In this document: piece by piece, positions 34,235-43,712 of the stretch
Numbering within the stretch: position 1 is the stretch's first letter
How the letters are laid out: every line of letters starts with the position of its first letter
Assembly: GCF_029223525.1 (NCBI RefSeq)
Contig: NZ_JARHTQ010000014.1
Span: 1 to 64,000, forward strand
Direction of reading: 5' to 3'
Length of the DNA: 64,000 nt
DNA from: Streptantibioticus ferralitis
Lineage (GTDB): Bacteria; Actinomycetota; Actinomycetes; Streptomycetales; Streptomycetaceae
Notes under the pieces: generated by a model
The model's database searches: none
What the model was told of the DNA's origin: nothing
Seen by the model: the letters and a program-made list of their open reading frames with translations, nothing else
Translations under genes and position numbers: made by a program

Positions 34235-35869
34235 GGCGACCGTCCCGCACGCTGTCCCGCGCGGCAGTTGATAGCGCGCGCCGATCCGGAACACCCCCGG
34301 CTCGGCCGCCCGCAGCCGTGTCCACTCGCCGTCCTGTTCCAGGCAGCCACGACCACCCCCCAGTACCCCGAGCCATGGCGACCAGGTCACCCGCACCAGG
34401 ACCGGGCCCGCCTTCGGGACCTGTAGCGACAACTCGCCCTCCGATGCCCGCACCACCTGCGCGGGGGCGTCGGCCAGCGGCAACGCATCGGTGACGCGGA
34501 AGACCTGCCAGTGCTCGTCGCGCCAGACCGGCCGCAGCCACGGCTGCCCGGCGGCGACAATGCGCGCCTCCGCGACCGAGGCGCCGTCCGGCTGGGCGTT
34601 CGGCAGCACCACCAGGCTGACGCCCCAGTGCCGCAGCCATTCGTGGTAGGCCCCGGGCGTGAGGGTGCCGCGGTAGAAGAGCGGGTTCCGCTCCACGTCA
34701 ACCTGCCGGTTCCAGCCGCGCGCGAGGTTGACGTACGGAGCCAGGCCCGCCGCCTCCCAGTGGGTCTGCGCCGCGACCGCCTCAACCCGTCCACGGTCCG
34801 CGCCCAACCGGTCCAACTCGGTGATCAGCGGTTGGGAGTAGCCGGACCAGCCCGCCGCGGGCGCGGTGGCGAGCAGGTCCTGCACCGGCTTGAAGATCTG
34901 CCAGACCATGGCGACGGCGAAGGCGAGCCCCAACGCGAGCGCCCTCTTGGTGTCCACCTTGCCGGTGGCCGCCACGGCGGCCAGCAGCAGTGGCCCGCCG
35001 AACAGCAGCGCGAGGCGCACCACGTTGCTGCCGACCGGCGACGGGATCGCCAGGGTCAGCGCGACCCCCAGCACATAGACCGCCGCGCCGACCCGCACCG
35101 GGCGCCAGGACCGGGGAGCGAACAGCGCCAGCGGTCCGGCGACCAGGACGGGCAGCAGTGCCCCACCCCACGAAAACGGCTGCACCCCGTAGAAGGGGAA
35201 CAGCAGCGTTGTCGTGGCGACCACCAGCACCGGCCCGGCCGCTATGGCACAGCCGTCCCTACGCCGTCCGGTCAGGAACAGCGCCGCCGCCACCACTTCC
35301 ACGAACAGCCCGGCCACCGGACTGGAAAGTGTCGCCAGTGCGCCCAACGCCGCCGCCGTCCCGCCGCGCACGGTCCGGTTGCCCCATGTCTCGTAGGAGA
35401 CCCAGGCGGCCGCCAGACCGAAGAGCACCCCGACGGCGAACGTCACCCGTCCCGAGGCCGTGTCGCACCACAGTGAGAAGGCGCCCCACAACGCGGGCAC
35501 CAGCGGTCGCCGAACCCCCGAGCGGATCAGCAGGTGCGCGAGGACCGCGGCGGAGAGGGTGCCCACGATCATGGCCGTCGTACGGACCCCCGCGAACGCC
35601 ATCAGGTAGGGCGTCAGCACGCTGTACGAGACGGGATGCATTCCGCCGTACCACGACAGGTTGTACGCGGAGTCGGGGTTGCGCTGCGCGAACTCGGTCC
35701 AGGCGTACTGCGCGGCCAGGTCGCCACCCTCGGCGGCCAGGAACAACGCCCACACCGCATGGAGCACGCCTGCCAGCAGCACCGCCGCCACCACGGGATG
35801 CCTCAGCCACGACGCGGTGGGCAGGCGTGGCACAAGCGCGGCGCGAGGGGCCGGTTCGAGCGTGCTCAT
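34223..35869 (-). CDS. Polytopic membrane protein, possibly GT-C-like
   Basis: 548 residues from ATG 35869. At least 9-10 hydrophobic helices fill residues 25-400 (for example VVAAVLLAGVLHAVWALFLA and AALFLTGRRRDG ending a helix). A soluble C-terminal part of about 150 residues follows. Between the first two helices a loop has WTEFAQRNPDSAYNLSWYGGMHP, a polar periplasmic loop as in GT-C glycosyltransferases, but no DxD is sure. The family is common in Streptomyces without known function. It has no obvious operon partner and its 3-prime end faces the MFS fusion gene. Confidence 0.8.
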   Translation of the reverse strand: MSTLEPAPRAALVPRLPTASWLRHPVVAAVLLAGVLHAVWALFLAAEGGDLAAQYAWTEFAQRNPDSAYNLSWYGGMHPVSYSVLTPYLMAFAGVRTTAMIVGTLSAAVLAHLLIRSGVRRPLVPALWGAFSLWCDTASGRVTFAVGVLFGLAAAWVSYETWGNRTVRGGTAAALGALATLSSPVAGLFVEVVAAALFLTGRRRDGCAIAAGPVLVVATTTLLFPFYGVQPFSWGGALLPVLVAGPLALFAPRSWRPVRVGAAVYVLGVALTLAIPSPVGSNVVRLALLFGGPLLLAAVAATGKVDTKRALALGLAFAVAMVWQIFKPVQDLLATAPAAGWSGYSQPLITELDRLGADRGRVEAVAAQTHWEAAGLAPYVNLARGWNRQVDVERNPLFYRGTLTPGAYHEWLRHWGVSLVVLPNAQPDGASVAEARIVAAGQPWLRPVWRDEHWQVFRVTDALPLADAPAQVVRASEGELSLQVPKAGPVLVRVTWSPWLGVLGGGRGCLEQDGEWTRLRAAEPGVFRIGARYQLPRGTACGTVAGSH

Positions 35870-36167
35870 GGGTGTTTGCTCCCGGTCTTTCCCCAGATGC
35901 CGTACCAAGTACGGGACGCTAACACGCACTCCGCCCAGACCGCGGTACCGGGTGACTTGCGCTGGCGTGCGCCGGATTCTCGCTTCGCACCCACGCGGCC
36001 TCGCCCTGGCCGTACGGCCGCATCGGCTCCGCAGATCCTGCACCGTGGCGGAGGACGGCCGTGCGGCCGCGACCGCAACGGCAGGGAGTCCCGCGGACCA
36101 TGGATCACCGCACGCCGCCCCAGCGGGAGCAGCTCACTGTCCGTCCGTCGGATCCCCGTGAGTTCAT

Positions 36168-36887
36168 ATGGGCGTATCGAGCGGCTATTTGGAGGCGTGG
36201 GAGGGCTTCTGGCGGGACACCCCCGTCATTCCGGGAGCGGCGATCTGGGACTGCGATTCCGCGCTGAGCGCCGAGCCGCATCTGGAACTGCTCTCTCCGT
36301 ACCTCGACGCGGCTCCACTCCCGGCAGTGGACCTCGGCTGCGGCAGTGGCACCCAGACCCGCTACCTCGCGAAGCACTTCGGACGCGCGTACGGCGTTGA
36401 CTTCGCGGCGGCCGAGGTCGACTACGCATGTCGGGCCGATCCCGACGGCATGGCGGAATTCCGGCAGTTGGACGCCTCCGACACGGCAGCCGTCGAGCGG
36501 CTGCACGCCGAATTGGGCACCGCGAACGTGCACATGCGCGGGGTGATCCATCAGTGCGAGGCGGCGGCGCGCCCGGCGGTCGCCGAGGCCGTGGCGAAGC
36601 TGACCGGTGAGCGGGGACGGGCGTTCGTCGTAGGGCTGTTGTCGGCGGCGAAGACGGTGCTGAGGGAGATCGCCGAGGGCGGGCCGCCGCCGAAGCTGGC
36701 CAGCGTCTTCTCGCACGGGCTGACGCCGGGCGAGGTCGATGACGCCGTCGTACCCGAACTGCTGTGCGGCGCCGGGCTTTCGGTGCTTGCGCAGGGGCGG
36801 ATCGAGTTGGTGATGACGGAGTACCGCCCGGACGGTTCGCGCATCGATCTTCCTGCGCAATGGCTGGTTGTAGGTCGCGGAGAGTGA
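36168..36887 (+). CDS. Class I SAM-dependent methyltransferase
   Basis: 239 residues. Motif I is AVDLGCGSGTQTRYLAKHF, the acidic end of strand 2 is YGVDFAA, and the motif II/post I region is FRQLDASD. The methyltransferase fold therefore covers about 50-190. The C-terminal part (SHGLTPGEVDDAVVPELL) is variable. No SD of note precedes ATG 36168. It stands alone; substrate unknown. Confidence 0.85.
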   Translation: MGVSSGYLEAWEGFWRDTPVIPGAAIWDCDSALSAEPHLELLSPYLDAAPLPAVDLGCGSGTQTRYLAKHFGRAYGVDFAAAEVDYACRADPDGMAEFRQLDASDTAAVERLHAELGTANVHMRGVIHQCEAAARPAVAEAVAKLTGERGRAFVVGLLSAAKTVLREIAEGGPPPKLASVFSHGLTPGEVDDAVVPELLCGAGLSVLAQGRIELVMTEYRPDGSRIDLPAQWLVVGRGE

Positions 36888-36926
36888 TGTCATGCCATCG
36901 AGTCTCCGGCGGCTGAAGCATTGCCG

Positions 36927-36982
36927 CCAGGCCTGTGGATAACTACAGAGGTCTAGACCTCTGTAGTTATCCACGGGCCTGG
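36927..36982. promoter_or_regulatory. 56-bp near-perfect palindrome with GntR/HutC-type core
   Basis: The two 28-base arms are complementary except for one T/G position (36934 against 36975). The centre is GGTCTAGACC (36950-36959), which fits the GT-N-TA-N-AC pattern of HutC-type GntR regulators such as DasR. The outer parts hold TGTGGATAA (36934-36942, exact complement of the DnaA-box consensus) and TTATCCACG (36967-36975). It ends 34 bases before the D-aminopeptidase ATG, so it is likely an operator for the peptidase operon, and it could also terminate the methyltransferase message. Confidence 0.65.
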
Positions 36983-37016
36983 TGCGTGGTGCCGGGCGAC
37001 GCGTACCGTCCGAGCC

Positions 37017-37859
37017 ATGAGAATTCTGATCTCCGCGGACATGGAAGGCGCCACCGGCGTCACCTGGCCCGCCGACGTGCTGCCGGGCACCGAGCAGTGG
37101 CAGCGGTGCCGCCACATGTTCACCTCCGATGTGAACGCGGCGATCGCCGGTTTCTATGACGGCGGCGCCGACGAGGTCCTCGTCAACGAGGCCCACTGGA
37201 CCATGCGCAATCTCCTTCTCGAGCAACTCGACGAGCGGGCTCAGATGCTCACGGGGCGTCACAAGGACCTGTCGATGGTCGAGGGCGTGCAGTACGACGG
37301 CCACCAAAGACCCGACGGCATCGCGTTCGTCGGCTACCACACCGGCGCGGGCACCGAGGGAGTCCTGGCACACACCTACCTCGCCAACTCCATCACCGGA
37401 GTGTGGGTGAACGGCCAACCGGCCAGCGAGGGACGGCTCAACGCGCTGGTCGTCGCCGAATACGGGGTACCCGTCGTCCTGGTCACCGGCGACGACCGCA
37501 CCGCCCTCGACGCACACACCTACGCGCCGGACGCCTACACCGTCGGAGTGAAGGATTACGTGTCGCGGTACGCCGCTGTGTGCCGGCCACCGGCGCGCAC
37601 CGCGGCGGACATCAGAGCGGCGGCCAAACAGGCGACGGCGCTGGCGGTGCGGCACGAGCCGGTGCAGGACGGTCCGTTCACCGTGGAGGTGGAGTTCGAC
37701 GCCGCGCACCTGGTCGGGGCCGCGTCCGTCGTGCCGTCGGTCGAACGGTGTGGCGAGCGACGTGTCCGGTACACCGCGGCGACCATGTACGAAGGCATCA
37801 GATGCTTCAAGGCCGTGACCACACTCGTCTCGGCGGCGGTGGAGGAGCAGTATGGCTGA
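37017..37859 (+). CDS. M55-family D-aminopeptidase-like metallopeptidase (DppA-like)
   Basis: 280 residues. Zinc ligands match DppA: D8 and E10 in ISADMEG, H60 in VNEAHWT, H108 in GYHTGAG, and Glu in ASEGRLNAL. Such enzymes remove N-terminal D-amino acids from peptides, mostly peptidoglycan-derived. It heads an operon with an M20 and an S9 peptidase; its end overlaps the next start by 8 bases. The long palindrome upstream suggests dedicated repression. No signal peptide, so it works on imported peptides in the cytoplasm. Confidence 0.9.
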   Translation: MRILISADMEGATGVTWPADVLPGTEQWQRCRHMFTSDVNAAIAGFYDGGADEVLVNEAHWTMRNLLLEQLDERAQMLTGRHKDLSMVEGVQYDGHQRPDGIAFVGYHTGAGTEGVLAHTYLANSITGVWVNGQPASEGRLNALVVAEYGVPVVLVTGDDRTALDAHTYAPDAYTVGVKDYVSRYAAVCRPPARTAADIRAAAKQATALAVRHEPVQDGPFTVEVEFDAAHLVGAASVVPSVERCGERRVRYTAATMYEGIRCFKAVTTLVSAAVEEQYG

Positions 37860-39219
37860 GACAACGCTCGCGAGCGTGGTGGAGACGGCCCAGGACGACG
37901 CGGTCTCCCTCGACGAAGTGGTCCGCTTCACCTCGGACCTGATCAGAATCGACACCACCAACCGCGGCGGCGGCGACTGCACCGAACGGCCCGCCGCCGA
38001 ATACGTCGCCGAGAAGCTGGCCGACGCGGGCATCGAACCCCGGGTCCTGGAATCCGCGCCTGGCCGGACCAACGTGGTGGCCCGCATCGAAGGCACGGAC
38101 CCCGGCGCCGAGGCGCTACTGGTCCACGGCCACCTGGACGTGGTGCCCGCGGAGCCCGCCGACTGGACCGTACACCCGTTCTCCGGCGAGGTCCTGGACG
38201 ACGTCGTCTGGGGCCGTGGCGCCATCGACATGAAGAACACGGACGCGATGGTGCTCGCCACGGTCCGGGCCTGGGCGCGCCAAGGACGCCGGCCACGACG
38301 AGACATCGTGCTCGCCTTCACCGCTGACGAAGAGGACAGCGCCGCCTACGGCGCCGACTACCTCACGCGGCAGCACGCCGATCTCTTCGACGGGTGCACC
38401 GAAGGCATCGGCGAATGCGGCGCGTTCACCTTCCACGGTGCGGGCGACCTGAGGATCTACCCGGTCGCGGCGGGGGAGCGCGGCACCGCGTGGATCAAGC
38501 TCACCGCGAACGGCACGGCCGGGCACGGCTCCAAAGCCAATCCGAACAACGCCGTCAGCACACTGTCCGCGGCCGTCGCCCGCATCGGCGACCACCAATG
38601 GCCGCTACGGCTCACCCCCACCGTACGGGCGGCACTGGTCGAACTCGCCGCTCTGCACGGCCTTGACACCGATCTCGACACCACATCGCCCGGCGACCTC
38701 GCGCACCACGTGGAGGAGTTGCTGTCCGAACTCGGCCCGGCCGCCGGCCTTGTGGAGTCGACACTGCGCAACAGCGCCAACCCGACCATGATGTCGGCCG
38801 GTTACAAGGTCAATGTGATCCCGGGCAGTGCGACGGCTTATGTGGACGGCCGGACAGTGCCCGGTGGCGAGGAGGAGTTCACCCACACCCTGGACCGGCT
38901 CACCGGTGACGCGGTGGAATGGGAGTTCTATCACCGGCAGGTGCCACTGGAGGCACCGGTGGACTCACCGACATTCGCCGCGATGCGTGAGGCGCTGCTG
39001 CACTTCGACCCGGGTGCGTATGTGGTGCCGTACTGCATGACCGGTGGCACGGACGCCAAGCAGTTCTCCCGACTCGGCATCACCGGCTACGGATTCTCGC
39101 CCCTCAAGCTACCGCCCGGCTTCGACTACGGGGCGCTCTTCCACGGCGTTGACGAACGGGTACCCGTGGAGGCCCTGCGCTTCGGTGTCCGTGTCCTCGA
39201 CCGCTTCCTGAGCCGTTAG
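37852..39219 (+). CDS. M20-family metallopeptidase
   Basis: 455 residues. Motifs: LLVHGHLDVVPAEP (first metal His and Asp), WGRGAIDMKNTDAM (bridging Asp), FTADEEDSAAYGADYL (catalytic and metal Glu), and GTDAKQFSRLGI near the C-terminus. The dimerisation lid is around 200-320. It hydrolyses short peptides or N-acylated amino acids. It begins inside the last codons of the D-aminopeptidase gene and is followed after 12 bases by the S9 peptidase gene. Cytoplasmic, normal length. Confidence 0.92.
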   Translation: MAETTLASVVETAQDDAVSLDEVVRFTSDLIRIDTTNRGGGDCTERPAAEYVAEKLADAGIEPRVLESAPGRTNVVARIEGTDPGAEALLVHGHLDVVPAEPADWTVHPFSGEVLDDVVWGRGAIDMKNTDAMVLATVRAWARQGRRPRRDIVLAFTADEEDSAAYGADYLTRQHADLFDGCTEGIGECGAFTFHGAGDLRIYPVAAGERGTAWIKLTANGTAGHGSKANPNNAVSTLSAAVARIGDHQWPLRLTPTVRAALVELAALHGLDTDLDTTSPGDLAHHVEELLSELGPAAGLVESTLRNSANPTMMSAGYKVNVIPGSATAYVDGRTVPGGEEEFTHTLDRLTGDAVEWEFYHRQVPLEAPVDSPTFAAMREALLHFDPGAYVVPYCMTGGTDAKQFSRLGITGYGFSPLKLPPGFDYGALFHGVDERVPVEALRFGVRVLDRFLSR

Positions 39220-39231
39220 GAGATGCCAGAC

Positions 39232-41226
39232 ATGACGGTCCGCACCGCCCCGTACGGCACCTGGGAATCACCGATCGACGCGATGACGGCCGCATCCCAC
39301 GACGGCCGACCCGAGTTCGTCGGCATCGTCGGCGACGAGCTGTGGTGGACCGCGCCGCGCCCCGCCGAGGACGGGCGCCGCACGCTGATGCGCCGACGCG
39401 TGGACGGCACCGAGGGGTCCGTGCTGCCCGCCCCGTGGAACGTCCGCAGCCGCGTCATGGAGTACGGCGGTCTCCCCTGGGCCGGAGCCGACCGCGGGCC
39501 GCACGGCCAGGGCCCGTTGATCGTCTTCGTGCACTTCGCGGACCAGCGGCTGTTCTGCTACGAGCCCGATGTGGTCGGGAGCCGGCCGCGCCCCCTGACA
39601 CCGGCCTCGCCGGTCGGTGGTGGGCTGCGCTGGGCGGATCCGCAGGTGCATCCCGAGCGCGGTGAAGTCTGGTGCGTGCTGGAGGAGTTCACCGGGGAGC
39701 GTCCCACGGATGTCCGAAGGTGTGTGGCCGCGGTTCCGCTGGACGGGTCGGCGGCCGAGGACCGGGGTCGGATACGTGAACTCTGCGACGACACCCACCG
39801 GTTCGTCACCGGGCCCCGGCTGTCGCCGGACGGGCGGCGCGCCGCCTGGATCGCCTGGGACCACCCGCGGATGCCGTGGGACGGCACGGAGGTGCGGATC
39901 GCGGAGGTGGCCGACGGCGGGTTCTCCGGGGCGCGCACCCTCCTCGGCGGCCCCGACGAGTCGGTCGCGCAGGTCGAATGGGCGCAGGACAACACGCTGC
40001 TGGCCGCCACCGACCGCACTGGCTGGTGGAACATCCACCGGGTCGACCCGGCCACCGGCCAGGCGGTCAACCTCTGCGCTCGGCAGGAGGAGTTCGCCGG
40101 CCCGGTGTGGCGTACCGGTCAGCGATGGTTCGCCCCGCTGGACAACGGACTGATCGCCGTCATCCACGGCCGAGGAGCGCAGCGCCTCGGTGTCCTGGAC
40201 GCCACCACGGGGGAACTCGCCGACGTCCCGGGAAGATGGAGCGAATGGGACGCCGCCCTCGCCGTGAGCGGCACGCGGGTTGTCGGCATCGCGGCCGGCG
40301 CCACGACCGGATACGAGATCGTCGAACTCGACACCCGCACCGGCTGCGCCCGTGCGGTCGCCGCCCAGCACATCGACGTCGTGGACCCAGGCCACCTGCC
40401 CGCCCCTGTCGAGCGCACCTTCACCGGACCGGACGGCCGGGAGATCCACGCCCATCTCTACCCGCCGCACAACCCCGGGTTCGCCGCACCGGACGGCGAA
40501 CTGCCGCCGTACGTGATCTGGGTCCATGGCGGGCCCACCAGCCGGGCTCCGCTCGTACTCGACCTGGAGATCGCCTACTTCACCTCGCGGGGCATCGGCA
40601 TCGCGGAGGTCAACTACGGCGGATCCACCGGATACGGGCGCGCGTACCGCAACCGGTTGCGTGAACAGTGGGGTGTGGTCGACGTCGAGGACTGCGCGGC
40701 GGTCGCCGAGGCGCTGGTCGCGGAGGGTACGGCGGATCCGGCACGGCTGGCGATCCGCGGCGGCAGCGCGGGCGGGTGGACCGCCGCCGCCGCGCTCACC
40801 GCGGGCTCCACCTTCGCATGCGGTGCGATCAGCTTTCCGGTACTGGACCTGACCGGATGGTCTGCGGGGGGTGAGACGCATGACTTCGAGTCCCAGTACC
40901 TGGAATCGCTGGTCGGCCCGATCGGCAAGGTCCCTGAGCGCTACCGGGACCGCTCTCCGGTCAGCCATGCCGATCGGATACGAGCCCCCTTCCTACTGCT
41001 GCAGGGGCTGGACGACGTCATCTGTCCGCCCGCGCAGTGCGAACGGTTCCTGGCGGCGCTCGCGGGGCGCGGCATCCCGCACGCGTACCTCACCTTCGAG
41101 GGAGAGGGACATGGATTCCGGCGCCAGGAGACCATCGTCAGCTGCCTGGAAGCCGAACTCTCCCTGTACGGACAGGCTTTCGGGTTCATACCGCCGTCCG
41201 TACCGACGCTGGAGCTGCGGGTATGA
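39232..41226 (+). CDS. S9-family prolyl oligopeptidase-like serine peptidase
   Basis: 664 residues. Residues up to about 390 are a beta-propeller (repeated WSPDG-like turns such as GPRLSPDGRRAAWIAWD). The C-terminal alpha/beta-hydrolase has HGGPTSRAP, the nucleophile GGSAGGW, the Asp in QGLDDVICPP and the His in FEGEGHGFR. ATG 39232 is preferred over 39223 because AGGAG at 39218-39222 would touch the earlier one. Third gene of the peptidase operon; it releases di- or oligopeptides in the cytoplasm. Confidence 0.92.
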   Translation: MTVRTAPYGTWESPIDAMTAASHDGRPEFVGIVGDELWWTAPRPAEDGRRTLMRRRVDGTEGSVLPAPWNVRSRVMEYGGLPWAGADRGPHGQGPLIVFVHFADQRLFCYEPDVVGSRPRPLTPASPVGGGLRWADPQVHPERGEVWCVLEEFTGERPTDVRRCVAAVPLDGSAAEDRGRIRELCDDTHRFVTGPRLSPDGRRAAWIAWDHPRMPWDGTEVRIAEVADGGFSGARTLLGGPDESVAQVEWAQDNTLLAATDRTGWWNIHRVDPATGQAVNLCARQEEFAGPVWRTGQRWFAPLDNGLIAVIHGRGAQRLGVLDATTGELADVPGRWSEWDAALAVSGTRVVGIAAGATTGYEIVELDTRTGCARAVAAQHIDVVDPGHLPAPVERTFTGPDGREIHAHLYPPHNPGFAAPDGELPPYVIWVHGGPTSRAPLVLDLEIAYFTSRGIGIAEVNYGGSTGYGRAYRNRLREQWGVVDVEDCAAVAEALVAEGTADPARLAIRGGSAGGWTAAAALTAGSTFACGAISFPVLDLTGWSAGGETHDFESQYLESLVGPIGKVPERYRDRSPVSHADRIRAPFLLLQGLDDVICPPAQCERFLAALAGRGIPHAYLTFEGEGHGFRRQETIVSCLEAELSLYGQAFGFIPPSVPTLELRV

Positions 41227-41351
41227 CGGCAGCGGGAAGCACGGGCCCTGCGATGAGTTGAGCAGGCGAACGGAGCCGGGCGACCTTACGAATCGCTGAC
41301 GTACCGGCCGCGCCGCCACCAGCGGCGCCGGACGGCCCGTACGGTCGGTCC

Positions 41352-42401
41352 ATGCTGGTACTTGTCACCGGAGGCGCGGGCTTCATCGGCTCGCACATCG
41401 CCACCGCGCTCGCGAAGGACGGGCACGGCGTGCGCGTTCTCGACGCGCTGCTGCCCGCCGCGCACACCGTTCCGCCGGACATCGCTCCCGACGTCGACTT
41501 CGTCCGCGCCGATGTACGTGACCCGGCCGCCGTCGAGGAGGCGCTGCGCGGAGTCGACGCCGTCTGCCATCAAGCGGCGATGGTCGGACTCGGCAAGGAC
41601 TTCGGCGACGCACCTGACTACGTGAGCTGCAACGACCTCGGTACGGCGGTGCTCCTGGCGGCCATGGCCCGTGGCACGGTACGCCGGTTGGTGCTGGCGG
41701 GCTCGATGGTGGTGTACGGCGAGGGACGGTACGACTGCGCGCGGCACGGTACGGTTCGGCCCGGTCCGCGCCACGTAGCCGACCTGGACGCCGGGCGATT
41801 CGAGCCGCGGTGCCCGCACTGCGGCGAACCGTTGGACCCCGGGTACGTCGACGAGGACGCCCCGGTCGATCCGCGCAACGTCTATGCGACGACGAAGCTC
41901 GCCCAAGAGCATCTGGCGGCGGCGTGGGCCCGGGCGACCGACGGCACGGCGGTGTCGCTGCGCTACCACAACGTGTACGGCCCCGGGATGCCGCGCGACA
42001 CGCCTTATGCGGGGGTGGCCGCACTGTTCCGCTCCGCACTGGCGAGGGGCGAGAGCCCGCGGGTCTTCGAAGACGGCGGCCAGCGACGCGACTTCGTCCA
42101 TGTACGGGATGTGGCCGCGGCGAACGTCGCCGCGTTGGGATCCGTGGCGGCGCCCGGCGTTCTGCGGGCGTACAACGTCGGCAGCGGAACACCGCACACC
42201 GTGGGGGAGATGGCCACCGCGCTCGCCGCACGGCACGGCGGCCCGGCACCCGTGGTGACGGGCGAGTACCGCCTGGGCGACGTCCGGCACATCACCGCGT
42301 CCTCGCGCCGGATCCGCGACGAACTGGGCTGGTCGGCGACGATCGGCTTCGCCGAGGGCATGGCGGAGTTCGCGAGCGCGCCCCTGCGCGGCGCGTCCTG
42401 A
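41352..42401 (+). CDS. NAD-dependent epimerase/dehydratase with CxxC insertion
   Basis: 349 residues of the extended SDR family: VTGGAGFIGSHIA for NAD, and the YATTK catalytic Tyr-Lys. Around residue 155 it has an inserted segment with FEPRCPHCGEPLDPGYVDEDAP, resembling half of a zinc ribbon; a further Cys lies in YDCARHG. Nucleotide-sugar epimerases usually lack this. No sugar genes adjoin, apart from glycosyltransferases 2 kb downstream. It seems monocistronic, followed by GC-rich hairpin sequence. The substrate is unknown. Confidence 0.87.
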   Translation: MLVLVTGGAGFIGSHIATALAKDGHGVRVLDALLPAAHTVPPDIAPDVDFVRADVRDPAAVEEALRGVDAVCHQAAMVGLGKDFGDAPDYVSCNDLGTAVLLAAMARGTVRRLVLAGSMVVYGEGRYDCARHGTVRPGPRHVADLDAGRFEPRCPHCGEPLDPGYVDEDAPVDPRNVYATTKLAQEHLAAAWARATDGTAVSLRYHNVYGPGMPRDTPYAGVAALFRSALARGESPRVFEDGGQRRDFVHVRDVAAANVAALGSVAAPGVLRAYNVGSGTPHTVGEMATALAARHGGPAPVVTGEYRLGDVRHITASSRRIRDELGWSATIGFAEGMAEFASAPLRGAS

Positions 42402-42410
42402 CGGCGCGCG

Positions 42411-42454
42411 GGACCGCCGGTCCGGCACGTGAGGTTGGCCGGACCGCCGGTCCG
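42411..42454. repeat. Two GGACCGCCGGTCCG copies between convergent genes
   Basis: The same 14-base, self-complementary-like unit is at 42411-42424 and 42441-42454. Each can form a short GGACC/GGTCC hairpin, and together they can act as a terminator for the epimerase gene and, facing the other way, after the kinase gene. The remaining bases to 42590 show no frame. Confidence 0.5.
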
Positions 42455-42590
42455 CCCCGCGGGGATGCTCGCCATTGCGGCGGGAACAGGATTCCGCGGC
42501 AACGGCGAGCAACCGCGACTGCGCGGATCGGCGGTCAGGCGGCAGCCGCCACCATGACGTCTTGGGTGGCCAAGGCCCACCAGAAGGGCC

Positions 42591-43712
42591 CTAGTTCGGC
42601 GCTGCCGGTAGCACGACGTCGAAGCGGCAGCCGCCGGGGACATTGCGAACGGCGGCGTAGCCGTGGTGGGCTTCCACGATGCCGCGGACGATGGCGAGTC
42701 CCAGTCCGGCCCCGGCCGGAGGCGTTCTGGCACCCGTGCCGCGCCACCCGGTGTCGAAGACCCGAGACAGGTCCTCCGGCGGGATACCGCCGCAGCCGTC
42801 GGTGACCGACAGCACCACCGAGTTGGCCTCCCGGCGCGCGGCCACCGCGACCGTACCGTCGGCCGGGGTCCGGTGGATCGCGTTGACCAGCAGGTTCGCC
42901 AGAACACGGGTCATTTCGCGGCCGTCGACCTCCACCGGCACCGGTTCGACGCCGTGGCCGACCAGCCGTACACCGTGCTCGCGCGCCAGCGGGTCCGCGC
43001 CCGCGATGGCATCGCCCACCAGGTCGTACACCGAGATGCGGGACGGTGACAGCGGCAGTGCGCCCGCCTGGATGCGGGAGAGTTCGAACAGGTCGCCCAC
43101 CATCGCGCTCAGCCGTTCCACCTCGGCGCGGATCTGCGCGTGGTACCGCATGGGGTCCTCGGCGATACCGTCCTCCAAGGCCTCCGCCATCGCGCGCAGC
43201 CCGGCCAGCGGGGTCCGTAGATCGTGCGAGATCCAGGCCACCAGTTCGCGCCGCGAGGCTTCCAGCGCGCGCTCGCGCTCCCGCGACGCGGCGAGTTTGG
43301 CGCTGGTGGCCGCCAGTTCTCGGCCCAGTTCGGCGAGTTCGGCGGTCGGCGCACCTTCCGGTGCCGTGAACGGGGTGAATCCGGCGCCGTCGCCCAGTGC
43401 CCGGGTGGCCGAGGTCAGCGCCCTGCTGCCCGCCACCACCCGGCGCCCCAGCAGCAGGGCCACCGTGAGGGAGACAACGGCGGCCATGGCGCAGACCAGG
43501 ATGATGACCCGCAGGTCGTGCGAGGACAGGAACATCGCCCACGCCACCGACAGCGTCCCGGCCAGCATCGCGGCCACCGACACGGCGGGGACGACGGCCA
43601 GCGCCAGCGCGACCGACCGGTTGCGCAGCAGCCGTAGGGCGAACGCGCCGAGCAGGCCCGCGACGGCAGCGCCCGCCGCGGCGTACGCCGCGATCAGCAA
43701 CAAGTCATGCAT
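42591..43712 (-). CDS. Two-component sensor histidine kinase
   Basis: 373 residues from ATG 43712. Three to four membrane helices lie in the first 110 residues with almost no extracytoplasmic domain. A HAMP-like region (LLLGRRVVAGSRALTSATRAL) follows, then HisKA with the phospho-acceptor His in AWISHDLRTPLAG, the N box NLLVNAIHRTP, G1 DGCGGIPPED and G2 GAGLGLAIVRG. It overlaps the response regulator gene by 8 bases. The short sensor part suggests it senses the membrane or a partner protein. Confidence 0.93.
   Translation of the reverse strand: MHDLLLIAAYAAAGAAVAGLLGAFALRLLRNRSVALALAVVPAVSVAAMLAGTLSVAWAMFLSSHDLRVIILVCAMAAVVSLTVALLLGRRVVAGSRALTSATRALGDGAGFTPFTAPEGAPTAELAELGRELAATSAKLAASRERERALEASRRELVAWISHDLRTPLAGLRAMAEALEDGIAEDPMRYHAQIRAEVERLSAMVGDLFELSRIQAGALPLSPSRISVYDLVGDAIAGADPLAREHGVRLVGHGVEPVPVEVDGREMTRVLANLLVNAIHRTPADGTVAVAARREANSVVLSVTDGCGGIPPEDLSRVFDTGWRGTGARTPPAGAGLGLAIVRGIVEAHHGYAAVRNVPGGCRFDVVLPAAPN

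Noticed and set aside
36927-36982. Palindrome as a replication origin
   Set aside because: Only two DnaA-like boxes and no dnaA/dnaN or box cluster; an origin is not supported.
36105-38321. Very long minus-strand frame over the methyltransferase and peptidases
   Set aside because: Sequence is repetitive shadow of real genes with clear motifs on the plus strand.
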